Positions 1-8,323 of a stretch of 32,511 nucleotides of DNA are shown piece by piece; positions within the stretch are counted from its first letter, which is position 1, and every line of letters begins with the position of its first letter. Under the pieces are notes generated by a model. It made no database searches. It saw nothing but the letters and a program-made list of their open reading frames with translations, and was not told the DNA's origin. Source of the DNA: Desulfocapsa sp. (lineage in GTDB: Bacteria; Desulfobacterota; Desulfobulbia; Desulfobulbales; Desulfocapsaceae). The translations under genes and the position numbers were made by a program. Where the stretch lies: contig JAFLJO010000135.1 in the NCBI GenBank assembly GCA_022712975.1, forward strand, positions 1 through 32,511, read 5' to 3'.

Positions 1-256
1 CATGGCCGCACAATTGAAAAGTAAAACCGTGGACACACCTGCGGCAAGGCAGATACTACTGGACCTGTTTTCCAGAGAAGCAGATATTATACCTGACAAA
101 GAAAACAAAATCCTGCTTGTACAAGTTCATGGTGCTTCCAGACCTGTGGTCAATCGTGCTTTGGAAGATCTTTTTGTTACACTGAATAAAACCGAAATGG
201 TTTACCCTGGAACTGAGATGCAACTGCGGTATGAACTCGGAGCGAAAAGGGGATAA
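1..256 (+). CDS. C-terminal fragment of a possible transposase (5'-partial)
   Basis: The reading frame is open from the window edge to TAA at 254-256 and gives about 84 residues. The ATG at position 2 may simply be an internal Met of a longer protein. The last part, with the run NKTEMVYPGTEMQLRYEL, resembles the C-terminal tail I associate with certain DDE-type transposases, where a 'Tx-YPGT-L-YEL' ending is common. No catalytic residues lie in the visible part, so the family cannot be fixed from this window. About 240 bp of non-coding sequence follows before the next gene. The family call is recollection of a motif, not a proven match. It could also be an unrelated hypothetical protein. Confidence 0.4.
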   Translation, partial: MAAQLKSKTVDTPAARQILLDLFSREADIIPDKENKILLVQVHGASRPVVNRALEDLFVTLNKTEMVYPGTEMQLRYELGAKRG

Positions 257-497
257 CGGGAGGGGGAAAAGGGTCACTTTGCTTTCCCGCGAGTAAGGAG
301 TTCTGAAGATAGGTTCTACTGCGATTGAAAAAAGCTTGAGAATGTTTGATCAGGAAGATATACTCTGAAATTTACGTATTTTAGTAACTATGACAATGAC
401 TGTTGACATTTTTTCCCATCAGCTCTAATAATTGGTGGTTCAAAAACATAAAATAAAAGCATTTTTTTATAGTATTAAGTACACAAGGGGAAAAATA

Positions 498-1526
498 ATG
501 AGAAGAATACTCGGAAGTCTGTTGGTCATTCTGTTTTTAGCTTGTGGCAACCTATACGCAGAAGATGTAACCACTGTTGAGGCAAAAAATACTGACATCA
601 GTGACAACCTTGATCTGAAAGCTGTGGCATCGGTTTTTGGAGAATCGAAAGATCTGGAGGAGTTTGAGAAGAAGCTCAACGATCCAGAAACTCAGATTTC
701 AAACCTCGATCTTAATGAAGATGGGGAAGTTGATTATTTACGGGTCATAGAAACATCAAAGGATGACACCCACCTAGTAACAATTCAGGCAGTTATTGGG
801 AAAGAACAATACCAAGATGTCGCAACGATTGATGTTGAAAAAGATAGTAAGGGTGAAACTCAGGTACAGGTGGTTGGGGATGTCTTCCTGTATGGACCTA
901 GCTATATAGTAGAACCTGTCTACGTTCACCCTCCAGTAGTTTTTCTGTTTTTTTGGGGACCACTTTATCACCCTTGGCACTCACCATTTTATTGGGGATA
1001 TTACCCACCCTACCACCGTCCATGGCACCCCCATTCTCACCATAGATATCAAAGAAATGTAGAAGTTAATATCAACGTAAACAATTCATACAGTTATACA
1101 AACGTTAGAAAAAGCAAAACTTCCATAGATCTACAAAAAAAATCACGCAGGAATGATTTTGGAGCCAAAAACCCAGACAAATCATTTAATAAAAGAAATG
1201 ATGGCGTAAAAAATCGGCGGGAACTCAATCAGAAAAGAGAAAAGCCCAAGGCCACTAATTCCAAAGTTAATGATGCTAAGAAGCCAACGACAAAAGACGT
1301 CAAAAAAACATCCGGTAAGCAGGTTCAGAAAGACTGGAAACCAACATCAGGGAAAGATGGGGCAACAAGCAAGGTTAAAAATGGCAAGTATTCTGCCCCT
1401 TCGAAGAAACAGACAGTCTCAAAACCAGCACCAAGGAAATCAAACACTAATGTAAGATCAAATACAGGAAAGACAAGACAGCCCATTGGGAAACCGTCAC
1501 CGAGAAACAGACCGGAAAGGCGTTAA
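498..1526 (+). CDS. Exported His/Tyr/Trp-rich protein with an EF-hand-like segment and a basic tail
   Basis: The start is the ATG at 498, seven bases after an AAGGGG ribosome site. An upstream in-frame TTG at 432 lacks such a site. The 342-residue product begins with a signal peptide (basic MRR, hydrophobic core, cleavage near LYA|ED at residue 21). Residues 38-130 form a conserved-looking domain containing DLNEDGEVDYL (71-81), which has the spacing of an EF-hand/dockerin calcium loop. Residues 133-184 are extremely rich in Tyr, Pro, Trp and His (for example FYWGYYPPYHRPWHPHSHH). The remaining 150 residues are Lys/Arg/Ser/Asn-rich and look disordered. I recognise the overall pattern as a conserved hypothetical envelope-protein type, but no function is known to me. 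Metal or surface binding through the His cluster is a guess. It is followed after about 80 bp by a lipoprotein pair on the same strand. Confidence 0.75.
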   Translation: MRRILGSLLVILFLACGNLYAEDVTTVEAKNTDISDNLDLKAVASVFGESKDLEEFEKKLNDPETQISNLDLNEDGEVDYLRVIETSKDDTHLVTIQAVIGKEQYQDVATIDVEKDSKGETQVQVVGDVFLYGPSYIVEPVYVHPPVVFLFFWGPLYHPWHSPFYWGYYPPYHRPWHPHSHHRYQRNVEVNINVNNSYSYTNVRKSKTSIDLQKKSRRNDFGAKNPDKSFNKRNDGVKNRRELNQKREKPKATNSKVNDAKKPTTKDVKKTSGKQVQKDWKPTSGKDGATSKVKNGKYSAPSKKQTVSKPAPRKSNTNVRSNTGKTRQPIGKPSPRNRPERR

Positions 1527-1607
1527 AAACTAGTCTTAAACATAGAACATGTTAATGAAGGCGATACGGATTCTTCTAAAAAAGTACTTTCTAAGTGAGA
1601 AAAATTT

Positions 1608-2510
1608 ATGCTGAAAATTAAAAACAGGAAAATATCGCTTTTGCGCCTCGTCTTTTTTTCTGGTTTCTGTGGTTTCATGATCATGCTTCAGGCCGGTTGT
1701 ACTCTTATTCAACGCTCTGATTCTATCATAGAAGAAAAAACCCTCACTTACCATCCAGGTAAGTTTATTTGGCATGATCTGGTCACCAACGATGTTGCTA
1801 CTGCTAAAACGTTTTATAGCCAGCTATTCAACTGGACTTATGAGCAATATGGGCACTATACAATAGTTAAACTCAATAATAATCGTATCGGAGGTATTAT
1901 CGATGTTCCGCTTAAAACCTCTAAGCACCACGTTGCACGCTGGATACCATCCCTGTCTGTTGCAGATGTTGACCAAGCCACAAGTATGGTTTTAGCCAAT
2001 GGCGGCATTATACATAAAGGTCCGGAAAACGTAGATGATCGTGGCCGTGTTGCCTTGGTGAGTGACCCTCATGGGGCAAAACTCTCTCTGATTAAAACCA
2101 AAACTGGTGATCCGAAAGATGGTCCGATTGCTGAAGGATCATGGCTCTGGAATGAACTTTGGACCAACAACCCGAGTGATTCAGCTGATTTCTACAAGGA
2201 ACTTGCTGGATATTCGATGGTTGAAGAGCTGGACTCTTATTTGATACTGAAAGCTGATGGTAAATGGCGTGCTGGAATCCGTGAGCTTTTCAATAAAGCT
2301 TTGGAGCAAAGATGGGTTCCAGTTATCAGGGTTATGGACGTCAAGGCAATATCAACATTAGGAAAACAACTGGGAGGAAAGGTTTTAATCGAACCTGAGA
2401 ACCCTAATTATGCTGACCAGGTCGCCTTGTTGGCAGACCCTTCCGGTGCCCTTTTTATGATTCAGGAGTGGTCGGGAATGGATGATTTGAAGGGGGATAA
2501 AAAACAATGA
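1608..2510 (+). CDS. VOC (glyoxalase/bleomycin-resistance fold) lipoprotein, two domains
   Basis: The 300-residue protein starts at ATG 1608. The N-terminus has a hydrophobic segment ending in the lipobox LQAGC (residues 27-31, lipidation at Cys31), so it should be anchored in the envelope. Two VOC-type repeats follow. The first is at about residues 52-150 (GKFIWHDLVTNDVATAKTFY, later DPHGAKLSLI). The second is at about 165-288 (SWLWNELWTNNPSDSADFYKE, later DPSGALFMIQEW). This tandem arrangement is typical of the Cfp30B-like VOC group, whose members are usually cytoplasmic and of unknown substrate. A lipid-anchored form is less usual. The stop codon overlaps the start of the next lipoprotein gene by four bases (ATGA), so the two are very probably translationally coupled. 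Confidence 0.85.
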   Translation: MLKIKNRKISLLRLVFFSGFCGFMIMLQAGCTLIQRSDSIIEEKTLTYHPGKFIWHDLVTNDVATAKTFYSQLFNWTYEQYGHYTIVKLNNNRIGGIIDVPLKTSKHHVARWIPSLSVADVDQATSMVLANGGIIHKGPENVDDRGRVALVSDPHGAKLSLIKTKTGDPKDGPIAEGSWLWNELWTNNPSDSADFYKELAGYSMVEELDSYLILKADGKWRAGIRELFNKALEQRWVPVIRVMDVKAISTLGKQLGGKVLIEPENPNYADQVALLADPSGALFMIQEWSGMDDLKGDKKQ

Positions 2511-2749
2511 AACCTTTTAAGAAACTGATACTTATCATTATTACTGGAGCTGCTCTGTTTCTAACTGGCTGTGCTGGTTCAACCCACTCTACAATCTACT
2601 ACGATAGTTATTACGACCCTTATCCATATTGGGGGCACGGCAATGATACAACAATTATTATTGATCGACCTGACAATCGGCCGAAAAGACCTCCGGGGAT
2701 CAATCCACCAGGAGGGAACCGTCCTTCACCTTCGCCTAAGCGACGGTGA
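2507..2749 (+). CDS. Small Tyr/Pro-rich lipoprotein
   Basis: An 80-residue product whose ATG overlaps the preceding stop codon (ATGA). A type II signal peptide is clear: Lys-rich start, hydrophobic stretch, and lipobox LTGC at residues 19-22. The mature part has an aromatic patch (YYDSYYDPYPYWGHG) and then a Pro/Arg/Gly-rich tail. The aromatic patch resembles in composition the Tyr/Pro/Trp/His block of the exported protein encoded at 498-1526, which suggests the cluster shares a location or partner. No function is recognised. A hairpin at the stop codon (2724-2751) may end the transcript. Confidence 0.75.
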   Translation: MKPFKKLILIIITGAALFLTGCAGSTHSTIYYDSYYDPYPYWGHGNDTTIIIDRPDNRPKRPPGINPPGGNRPSPSPKRR

Positions 2750-2751
2750 AG
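2724..2751 (+). terminator. Hairpin at the end of the lipoprotein genes
   Basis: CTTCACC (2724-2730) pairs with GGTGAAG (2745-2751). After one T/C mismatch, TCGC (2732-2735) pairs with GCGA (2740-2743) around a CTAA loop. It overlaps the stop codon. The downstream T content is modest (CTTTAGTTGTT), so it is a possible rather than a classic intrinsic terminator. Confidence 0.4.
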
Positions 2752-3242
2752 CTTTAGTTGTTAGGGTTTCAAATCACCATTTGAGAGTAATCGAAAGTTT
2801 GTACTTCGATTTACAAAGGGCAACACCAGACAATGGACTAAAGATTAACTGTAGCGAAGCCGATAAAGTTGTTGCATGTACACCAAAATTCGCGAGGAGT
2901 TACGAGTCAAGTGAAGCGCCTTGTCAGCCCTATTTATGATCATATATCGGGAAATTATGGCAAATGCCGAATATCCAGTTACAAATAATCGTCACGCTGT
3001 CCGGTCGTATTCTGAGCATCTAAGCTCCGACACCTTTTATATTCCACTTGTTTTCTCCCATCACGCCACTAAACCTACAATATCCTTCTATGTAACTTGT
3101 GAGATTTTTGTGATATTGTGAACAAGAGATGAAAAAGTTTTCTACTCTAAATGTTTCCTGCCACTGCACCGAAAAGAAAAAAGACTGTGACTAAAGAGAG
3201 AAAATCATGCTACCCATCACCTGTGTTACCAGAAAAGCATAA
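2752..3242. other. Intergenic stretch without recognisable genes
   Basis: About 490 bp. Only short, unconvincing reading frames occur, with no ribosome sites and no protein-like composition. No RNA gene or repeat was recognised. Confidence 0.5.
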
Positions 3243-3548
3243 ATGGAATTTTGTAAAGACTGCGGAGGAGTTCTGAATCTCTTTAGTGACAACTCATCGA
3301 ACCTGTGCTCCTCCTGCATCCAACACAAAAAGAAACCTGATCATGAGCAAGCACAAGAGATACCTATAGCACAAGACTTACTAGCAGAGGCAGTAATTAC
3401 AGTTGAAAATGGTAAAATAGTATTACGTTCCAAAGAGGACTGGCAGCTATGGAGTGCACCCACTACATCCCAGACAGAACTACAAACAATCCTCAAGTCT
3501 GCAAATCTCATCTACACCATTCGGAACAAACGTAAAAAAAGGCAGTAA
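3243..3548 (+). CDS. Small zinc-ribbon protein
   Basis: A 101-residue protein starting MEFCKDCGG. Two CxxC knuckles, C4-x2-C7 and C20-x2-C23, form a short zinc ribbon. A segment with several Glu and Val residues (about 50-65) and a basic tail (RNKRKKRQ) follow. It ends 23 bp before the MinD/ParA-type ATPase gene on the same strand, so the two are probably co-transcribed and may act together. I do not recognise a named family. Zinc binding is inferred from the cysteines alone. Confidence 0.7.
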   Translation: MEFCKDCGGVLNLFSDNSSNLCSSCIQHKKKPDHEQAQEIPIAQDLLAEAVITVENGKIVLRSKEDWQLWSAPTTSQTELQTILKSANLIYTIRNKRKKRQ

Positions 3549-3571
3549 ACCCTTGGACGACTCTTAATAAT

Positions 3572-4483
3572 ATGGCAGTTACAATCTCAATAGGATCAGG
3601 TAAAGGAGGTACTGGGAAAACCACTTTTATATGTAACCTTGCCCTCTTACTAGCAAAAAAAGGGAAAAAAGTGTGTTTGGTCGATCTTGATATTGGGGGT
3701 GCCGATATCCATCTCCTGTTTGGTCTCTTTGAGCCTAAACATTCACTCACGGATTTTTTAAATAGAAAAGTTGATTCACTCACTGAGGTTGTGCATACAT
3801 TTTATTCGTTCTATGGATTACAAATTATCCCAGGAACCGGAAGTACTCTCCAGACATCAAACATGTCCTACCAGGAAAAACAGCGGCTCCTTCGTGCAAT
3901 ATCTACACTCGACGTTGATGTGATACTCATGGATGTTGGTGCTGGGACAAGTTACCATGCACTTGATTTCTTTATGTTCAGTGACATCCAGATTTGTGTC
4001 ACAATGCCAGAACCCACATCGATAATGGATTTATACAGTTTTTTACAACTTGCGACCATACGGAAAGTTCTTGGAAGTTTTCTTGCAAATAGCGAGGTTG
4101 GGCATACGCTCAGAAAACATAATTTCTCAACCTTGAATGAAGTTTTTGAACTGGCCGAAAAAAATCAGGAAGGTGCTAAAGAAAAAGCTCAACTTTCCTT
4201 ACACTCTTTTCACCCATTACTGGTGATCAACAGAGATATACCAAATGCCAAGGTGAACAAGACAAAACTCAAACAACTTGTAGCAAAATATCTTAGCATT
4301 GACATTCCACAACTTGGCGAAATCCCAGAAGATGCTGCAATAAAAGATGCACTGAGAGCATACGTGCCTGTTTGTGAACTGTCACCTGAGGCTCCTGCAG
4401 CACTGGCAATAATGCGAATTGTTGATAAGATAGAAAAATTAATCGCTCTTTTCGAAAAGCGATCCCACAATTCCGCATCCTGA
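3572..4483 (+). CDS. MinD/ParA-family ATPase
   Basis: The 303-residue protein has the deviant Walker A motif KGGTGKT (residues 11-17), including the signature lysine of the MinD/ParA group. The A' region is CLVDLDIGGADIH (35-47) and the Walker B-like stretch is VILMDVGAGT, where MinD has D-P-A-G. The sequence TMPEPTSIMDLY fits the family's 'T-P-E' loop. Such ATPases dimerise on ATP and position division planes, flagella or other cell structures. The protein resembles FlhG/MinD-type proteins of deltaproteobacteria more than plasmid ParA, because no ParB-like gene follows. No flagellar or min genes flank it, so its cargo is unknown. The small zinc-ribbon gene just upstream is the obvious candidate partner. 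Confidence 0.85.
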   Translation: MAVTISIGSGKGGTGKTTFICNLALLLAKKGKKVCLVDLDIGGADIHLLFGLFEPKHSLTDFLNRKVDSLTEVVHTFYSFYGLQIIPGTGSTLQTSNMSYQEKQRLLRAISTLDVDVILMDVGAGTSYHALDFFMFSDIQICVTMPEPTSIMDLYSFLQLATIRKVLGSFLANSEVGHTLRKHNFSTLNEVFELAEKNQEGAKEKAQLSLHSFHPLLVINRDIPNAKVNKTKLKQLVAKYLSIDIPQLGEIPEDAAIKDALRAYVPVCELSPEAPAALAIMRIVDKIEKLIALFEKRSHNSAS

Positions 4484-4488
4484 AAATC

Positions 4489-4649
4489 TTCGAGCTGTGC
4501 GGGTAGAATTCGAACTTAGCCCCCATCAATTAAAAAAAAGTACATGATTATAGCACGATAACGACAATATCCTTAATGAGTATGGAACAAACAGCAACTT
4601 GTGGTTTCAGGTACTTATATGTATTGACATCCTACCCGCACAGCTCGAA
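4489..4649. repeat. 18-bp perfect inverted repeat enclosing 125 bp
   Basis: The left arm at 4489-4506 (TTCGAGCTGTGCGGGTAG) is the exact reverse complement of the right arm at 4632-4649. The left arm starts 5 bp after the stop codon of the MinD-like gene. No target-site duplication flanks the arms and the interior encodes nothing convincing. It could be a small non-autonomous (MITE-like) element, or the ends of a foldback RNA. Confidence 0.7.
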
Positions 4650-4866
4650 TTCTTTTGTAGAATCCGGAGTTATATTTCTTCTTGCCGTAAACAGGATAGC
4701 CGGTCAACGACAGCCTTGGCTTTATTGTTTCAAGGTGAGTTGCCGGATTTTAAGAATTAAAACTGACATGCGTAAAAATTACACTGAATGGTTACAATAA
4801 TTTTTAATTAATACCTCTGCAATATATTCTTTCACGCTTAATACCTTTTACTAATCCTTCTGTAAA
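4650..4866. other. Intergenic stretch, nothing recognised
   Basis: AT-rich sequence between the inverted repeat and the broken small membrane gene. No convincing coding frame or structured RNA was seen. Confidence 0.4.
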
Positions 4867-5189
4867 ATGGCTGTTTTCTTGAAAAGTACGCTTGATCCGG
4901 ATGAACCACGTTTTTTAATGGCATGTTCTTTGCCGTTTTGGTAACAATTATATCTTATGTTTGGTTCTCCTCATGGTATATTGGCAGAGTCATGGCAGCT
5001 ATATTATGTTTATTACTTTTGTCTTTGCAGGGGGGGGCTTGAGGCGCGTGTGTGCCGCTTATACTCAAAGCGGTAAAGATCGTTCCTGCGATCTCCAGTT
5101 TAGTCATTGTCATTACTTTAGTTGATGTGATCGACTTTTTCTCATTTTTATGGTTTGCCACGATATGGCTACCTGCAATAAATGGTTAA
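4867..5189 (+). pseudogene. Broken small membrane-protein gene with an in-frame TGA
   Basis: ATG at 4867 opens MAVFLKSTLDPDEPRF. A shift at the T-run 4911-4916 moves into the frame that contains ATG 4923 and a hydrophobic stretch (MFFAVLVTIISYVWF...). That frame meets TGA at 5040-5042, just after eight G's (5030-5037), then continues with no further stop through a second hydrophobic stretch (VPLILKAVKIVPAISSLVIV...) to TAA at 5187-5189. The continuity of membrane-like coding on both sides of the TGA suggests one ancestral protein of about 100 residues with two or more helices. The simplest view is a decayed gene. Selenocysteine read-through is a less likely alternative. The end abuts the ribosome site of the next gene. 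Confidence 0.4.
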
Positions 5190-5208
5190 GAAAAAAAAAG
5201 GAGTATGT

Positions 5209-7047
5209 ATGCTGGATAAGAAATTAATGGAATCTGCATGGCAGGAAATAGACAGTATTAGAGATGAATTATTGAGAGCAAGGGATGAGATCGAACCGGA
5301 TCATCCACGATACAAAAGTCTGTTGAATTTCAAGCAGTATCTTACCTTGCGCAGTAAGGATAGGACGAAACTACAGGAGACACTGTCTTTGTTGTCTCTA
5401 TCGTCTCTGGGAAGATCCTATGCTCATGTGGCAGGAAGTATTGATACGCTCTATGACCAGATATGTAGTTCACTTTGTCGTGATGAACTTAGTGCAGAAG
5501 AGATGGCTTCTTTTCATCATCTTACCATTCCAGAAGCTATTGGGTTGTCTTTCAAAAACAGCAAGGCACTCTTTGGAGGCAAAGTAAGTAAAAAGTTGAG
5601 TAAGCAGAGTACGGCTATCATGCTGACACTCCCCTCTCATTCGGTTGATAACAAGGGTGAGTTGATTCATAATCTGGCTGATTCAGGAATTAATGTTTTC
5701 AGAATTAATACAGCTCACGATTCCCAGGCAATATGGAAAGCAATGGCAGATGTGATTGCCACGATCAATGAACAACGTGAGGAAAACAACAAAATAAAAA
5801 TATTTGCTGATCTGGCTGGTCCAAAGATTCGAACCGGTAAAATCAGGAGACTGGATTTACCGGTTGTCATAGGAAGTAATAAATACGAGAAAGATGTACA
5901 TATCTTTTCTGGAAAGATGATAACTACAAGGGCTGAGACTATTGATCCACAAACCCGGAAAAAGATACCTGCACGTATTGCTGTAGGAAAGAAGTTTTTC
6001 AAAAAGCTACATAAAGAATCTTCTTTTAGAGTAGTTGACAGCAACAAAAAAAAAGCACTTATTACTATTTCAGAGATACACGATGGATATATCACAGGTG
6101 TGATTAACAAAAGAGTCTATTTAAATGAATCTGCAAAACTCCGACATAATCACCATCAGGGAAGTATATTAAATATTGAAAAACAAATTGATCCTATCCG
6201 TTTGTTTAAAGGCGATCTTCTGGTGATAACTGAACGCGATATGGAAGGACGATCGGTGCTTTTTGATGAAAATAAAAATGTTCTTAAATCGGCACTGATA
6301 AGTTGTAGCTTTCATGGGATAATATCTTATATAAAAATCGGTGCACAAGTCTTTATTGATGATGGAAAAATCGGTTTGAAAGTGATTGACAAGAGCGATC
6401 ATTCTATTATTTGTAAAGTGACGTTTGCAAAAGTCAATGGAAAACTTTTAAAAGAGGAGAAGGGTATTAATTTCCCCGACACTTATATTAAGACGGCAGC
6501 GTTAACAAAAAGAGATCGTGAAAACATGCTTGCTGTTATAGGTTTTGCCGACCATTTAAGTATCTCTTTCTGTCAAAATGCCAAAGATGTCCGTGATCTT
6601 CAGAAACTACTGACACAGAACGGTTGCGACGATATCGGGATCATTGCAAAGATCGAAACAAAGCAAGCTATTGCCAACATGCCGGAGATCCTGGAGCAGC
6701 TGCTTGCGTGTAAAAAGAGTGGTGTGATGATTGCCCGTGGTGACCTGGCAATAGAAGTAGGATTTAAAAATATGGGCTCTATACAGGAAGCCCTGTTAGA
6801 CATCTGCAGTGCAGCACATATGCCTGTCATCTGGGCGACACAGGTACTTGAGAATCAGATGAAAACCAACCTACCTAGCCGCGCAGAAGTGACTGATGCA
6901 GCAATGGGTGGACGGGCAGAGTGTGTAATGCTCAACAAAGGTGCTTTTGCCACCGATACGATCGGTATCCTGAAGCATATTCTACATGATATGCACTCTA
7001 TATTCAAAAAAAATAGACAGTTGCTTAAGAAAGAGGTTCTCTGGTAA
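5209..7047 (+). CDS. Pyruvate-kinase-like protein with N-terminal extension and enlarged insert
   Basis: The start at ATG 5209 is chosen for its AAGGAG site five bases upstream; an in-frame ATG at 5182 lacks one. The 612-residue product carries a diverged pyruvate kinase core: GINVFRINTAHD (160-171, normally GMNVARLNFSHG), DLAGPKIRTG (201-210), DDGKIGLKV (384-392), KGINFPDT (418-425), AKIE with the catalytic-type Lys (480-483), ARGDL metal ligands (509-513), ATQVLE (543-548) and RAEVTDAA (558-565). About 130 residues precede the core. The B-domain insertion (about 210-380) is longer than usual, and the normal C-terminal allosteric domain is absent (the chain ends shortly after VMLNKG). Enolpyruvate phosphotransfer is plausible because the metal and Lys ligands are kept, but the first strand motif is unusual (AIMLTLPSHS). 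It is monocistronic here. Confidence 0.8.
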   Translation: MLDKKLMESAWQEIDSIRDELLRARDEIEPDHPRYKSLLNFKQYLTLRSKDRTKLQETLSLLSLSSLGRSYAHVAGSIDTLYDQICSSLCRDELSAEEMASFHHLTIPEAIGLSFKNSKALFGGKVSKKLSKQSTAIMLTLPSHSVDNKGELIHNLADSGINVFRINTAHDSQAIWKAMADVIATINEQREENNKIKIFADLAGPKIRTGKIRRLDLPVVIGSNKYEKDVHIFSGKMITTRAETIDPQTRKKIPARIAVGKKFFKKLHKESSFRVVDSNKKKALITISEIHDGYITGVINKRVYLNESAKLRHNHHQGSILNIEKQIDPIRLFKGDLLVITERDMEGRSVLFDENKNVLKSALISCSFHGIISYIKIGAQVFIDDGKIGLKVIDKSDHSIICKVTFAKVNGKLLKEEKGINFPDTYIKTAALTKRDRENMLAVIGFADHLSISFCQNAKDVRDLQKLLTQNGCDDIGIIAKIETKQAIANMPEILEQLLACKKSGVMIARGDLAIEVGFKNMGSIQEALLDICSAAHMPVIWATQVLENQMKTNLPSRAEVTDAAMGGRAECVMLNKGAFATDTIGILKHILHDMHSIFKKNRQLLKKEVLW

Positions 7048-7180
7048 ACATCGGAAATAATTGGGGCAGACCCGATAAAAATTGCAACTCATTTATAAAA
7101 AGTTTTGTGCTTTTTGAAGTATGTTCAGGGTATTTTTTTATCTCTGGCCCCTCCCTCAAAAAGCGATTACTTATCTTACC

Positions 7181-7783
7181 CTATTCAATTAATTGATATT
7201 TTTCGATAATTTCCAGCACAACCTTATTCTGTCTGGCTATAGAATTAAAAAGAGAATCGTAATCCTCAAAGCTTGTATTTTCCGGATTAAGAGAAGAATA
7301 TTGTACAAGAAGATCTTCAATATTATGGGATTGCCTTTCCATATGCCTGAGATCTCGAGATAATTCGTTGTTAAAGTGATTCAGTTTTGCCGCCAGCTCT
7401 TTTCCCTCATCCTTTTTTCGCAGATAAATGATATCATTGAGTTGTCCACGGCTCATATTATCCACGGCTCGTTCCAGGCGAAACAGTGGGCCTGCAATTC
7501 TATGAGTGATCAGCATTGCGCCAACAACCACAACAGCACTTCCTGCGATGATAAAAATCCAGTTTGCAGTAAGCAACTGTTTCACAAACATAAACGGGGT
7601 CTGACCAATTTGGAGATCGTTTTCCTGATATACCACCGTCAGACTATCAACAGACAAAAATGCCAGAATAACAGTAAAAATAAGACAACCTATCATCACA
7701 AAAAGAAAATAACCAAGAATCAACTTTCCCTGAAAATTCTTCTTAATAAAATAATTTCTTCGTTTATACCTGATTCTAGTCAT
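7181..7783 (-). CDS. Membrane protein with HAMP domain
   Basis: The start is taken at ATG 7783 (MTRIRYKRRNYF), which overlaps the stop of the upstream gene by eight bases. An in-frame upstream start exists but lies inside that gene. The product is 200 residues. A basic N-terminus is followed by transmembrane helix 1 (LILGYFLFVMIGCLIFTVIL), a short periplasmic loop of about 35 residues, helix 2 (WIFIIAGSAVVVVGAMLI) and a HAMP segment (HRIAGPLFRLERAVDNMSRG onward). The helical cytoplasmic tail has no kinase, cyclase or chemotaxis signalling domain. HAMP normally relays signals across the membrane, so this protein must pass its signal to a partner or is a stand-alone HAMP module. It forms a two-gene unit with the small membrane protein upstream. 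Confidence 0.75.
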   Translation of the reverse strand: MTRIRYKRRNYFIKKNFQGKLILGYFLFVMIGCLIFTVILAFLSVDSLTVVYQENDLQIGQTPFMFVKQLLTANWIFIIAGSAVVVVGAMLITHRIAGPLFRLERAVDNMSRGQLNDIIYLRKKDEGKELAAKLNHFNNELSRDLRHMERQSHNIEDLLVQYSSLNPENTSFEDYDSLFNSIARQNKVVLEIIEKYQLIE

Positions 7784-8084
7784 TTTTCTTTGCCTCATCA
7801 GGCACAATTATAGATGCCCTGTTTCGTAAGCCATTTATCCAGCGACCCATCTCCATACTTTTCCGATAATTCTTTAGCTGTTCCTGTTTCAAACTTCCCT
7901 TCTCCGCCTGCAGAATGATAGTCCTTTTTACGACGCTGCTCTTCTTAGGTTTCATGGGAGATAGGATGCCCGTTAACATGAAATGCAACATCCTGAACTG
8001 GTGATGGTTCCGGGACAACAGATAATAGAGACTGGCCATTGAGCTGCAAATAGCAATGGATAAAACAATCAACAGGTATTTCAT
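7776..8084 (-). CDS. Small membrane-anchored protein of unknown function
   Basis: A 102-residue product with an N-terminal hydrophobic helix (YLLIVLSIAICSSMASLYYLL) and a highly basic remainder. The ATG is preceded by an AAGGA ribosome site. Its end overlaps the start of the HAMP protein gene, indicating translational coupling. The two may form a membrane complex. No family is recognised. Confidence 0.6.
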   Translation of the reverse strand: MKYLLIVLSIAICSSMASLYYLLSRNHHQFRMLHFMLTGILSPMKPKKSSVVKRTIILQAEKGSLKQEQLKNYRKSMEMGRWINGLRNRASIIVPDEAKKND

Positions 8085-8323
8085 TATGTTTCCTTAATAA
8101 ATGCAAAATAGACAATGCCTCTTATTAAGAGGACTCAGATCATACAACAATAGCAAGGGAAATTTTATGCCAAATTAAGCTTTACACCTATTTACCTTTA
8201 TAATTTGAGATTTTATACTGGATTGTTTTGTTGTTTTTCACTAAAACATAGTCGTCAGGTAGATACTATTCTGAAATCAGTATAAATGGAAATACTCCCC
8301 CCCTAACATATCCAGGTGTTCAT

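Noticed and set aside
4955..5161. Minus-strand 68-codon frame opposite the broken membrane gene
   Set aside because: It mirrors the plus-strand hydrophobic coding pattern and lacks a ribosome site; treated as a shadow.
7063..7073. GGGGCAGACCC, similar to the complement of GGTCTGACCCC at 31973-31983
   Set aside because: Two short imperfect motifs far apart. They resemble mobile-element-associated sequences but give no boundaries, so they are not annotated as a repeat family.
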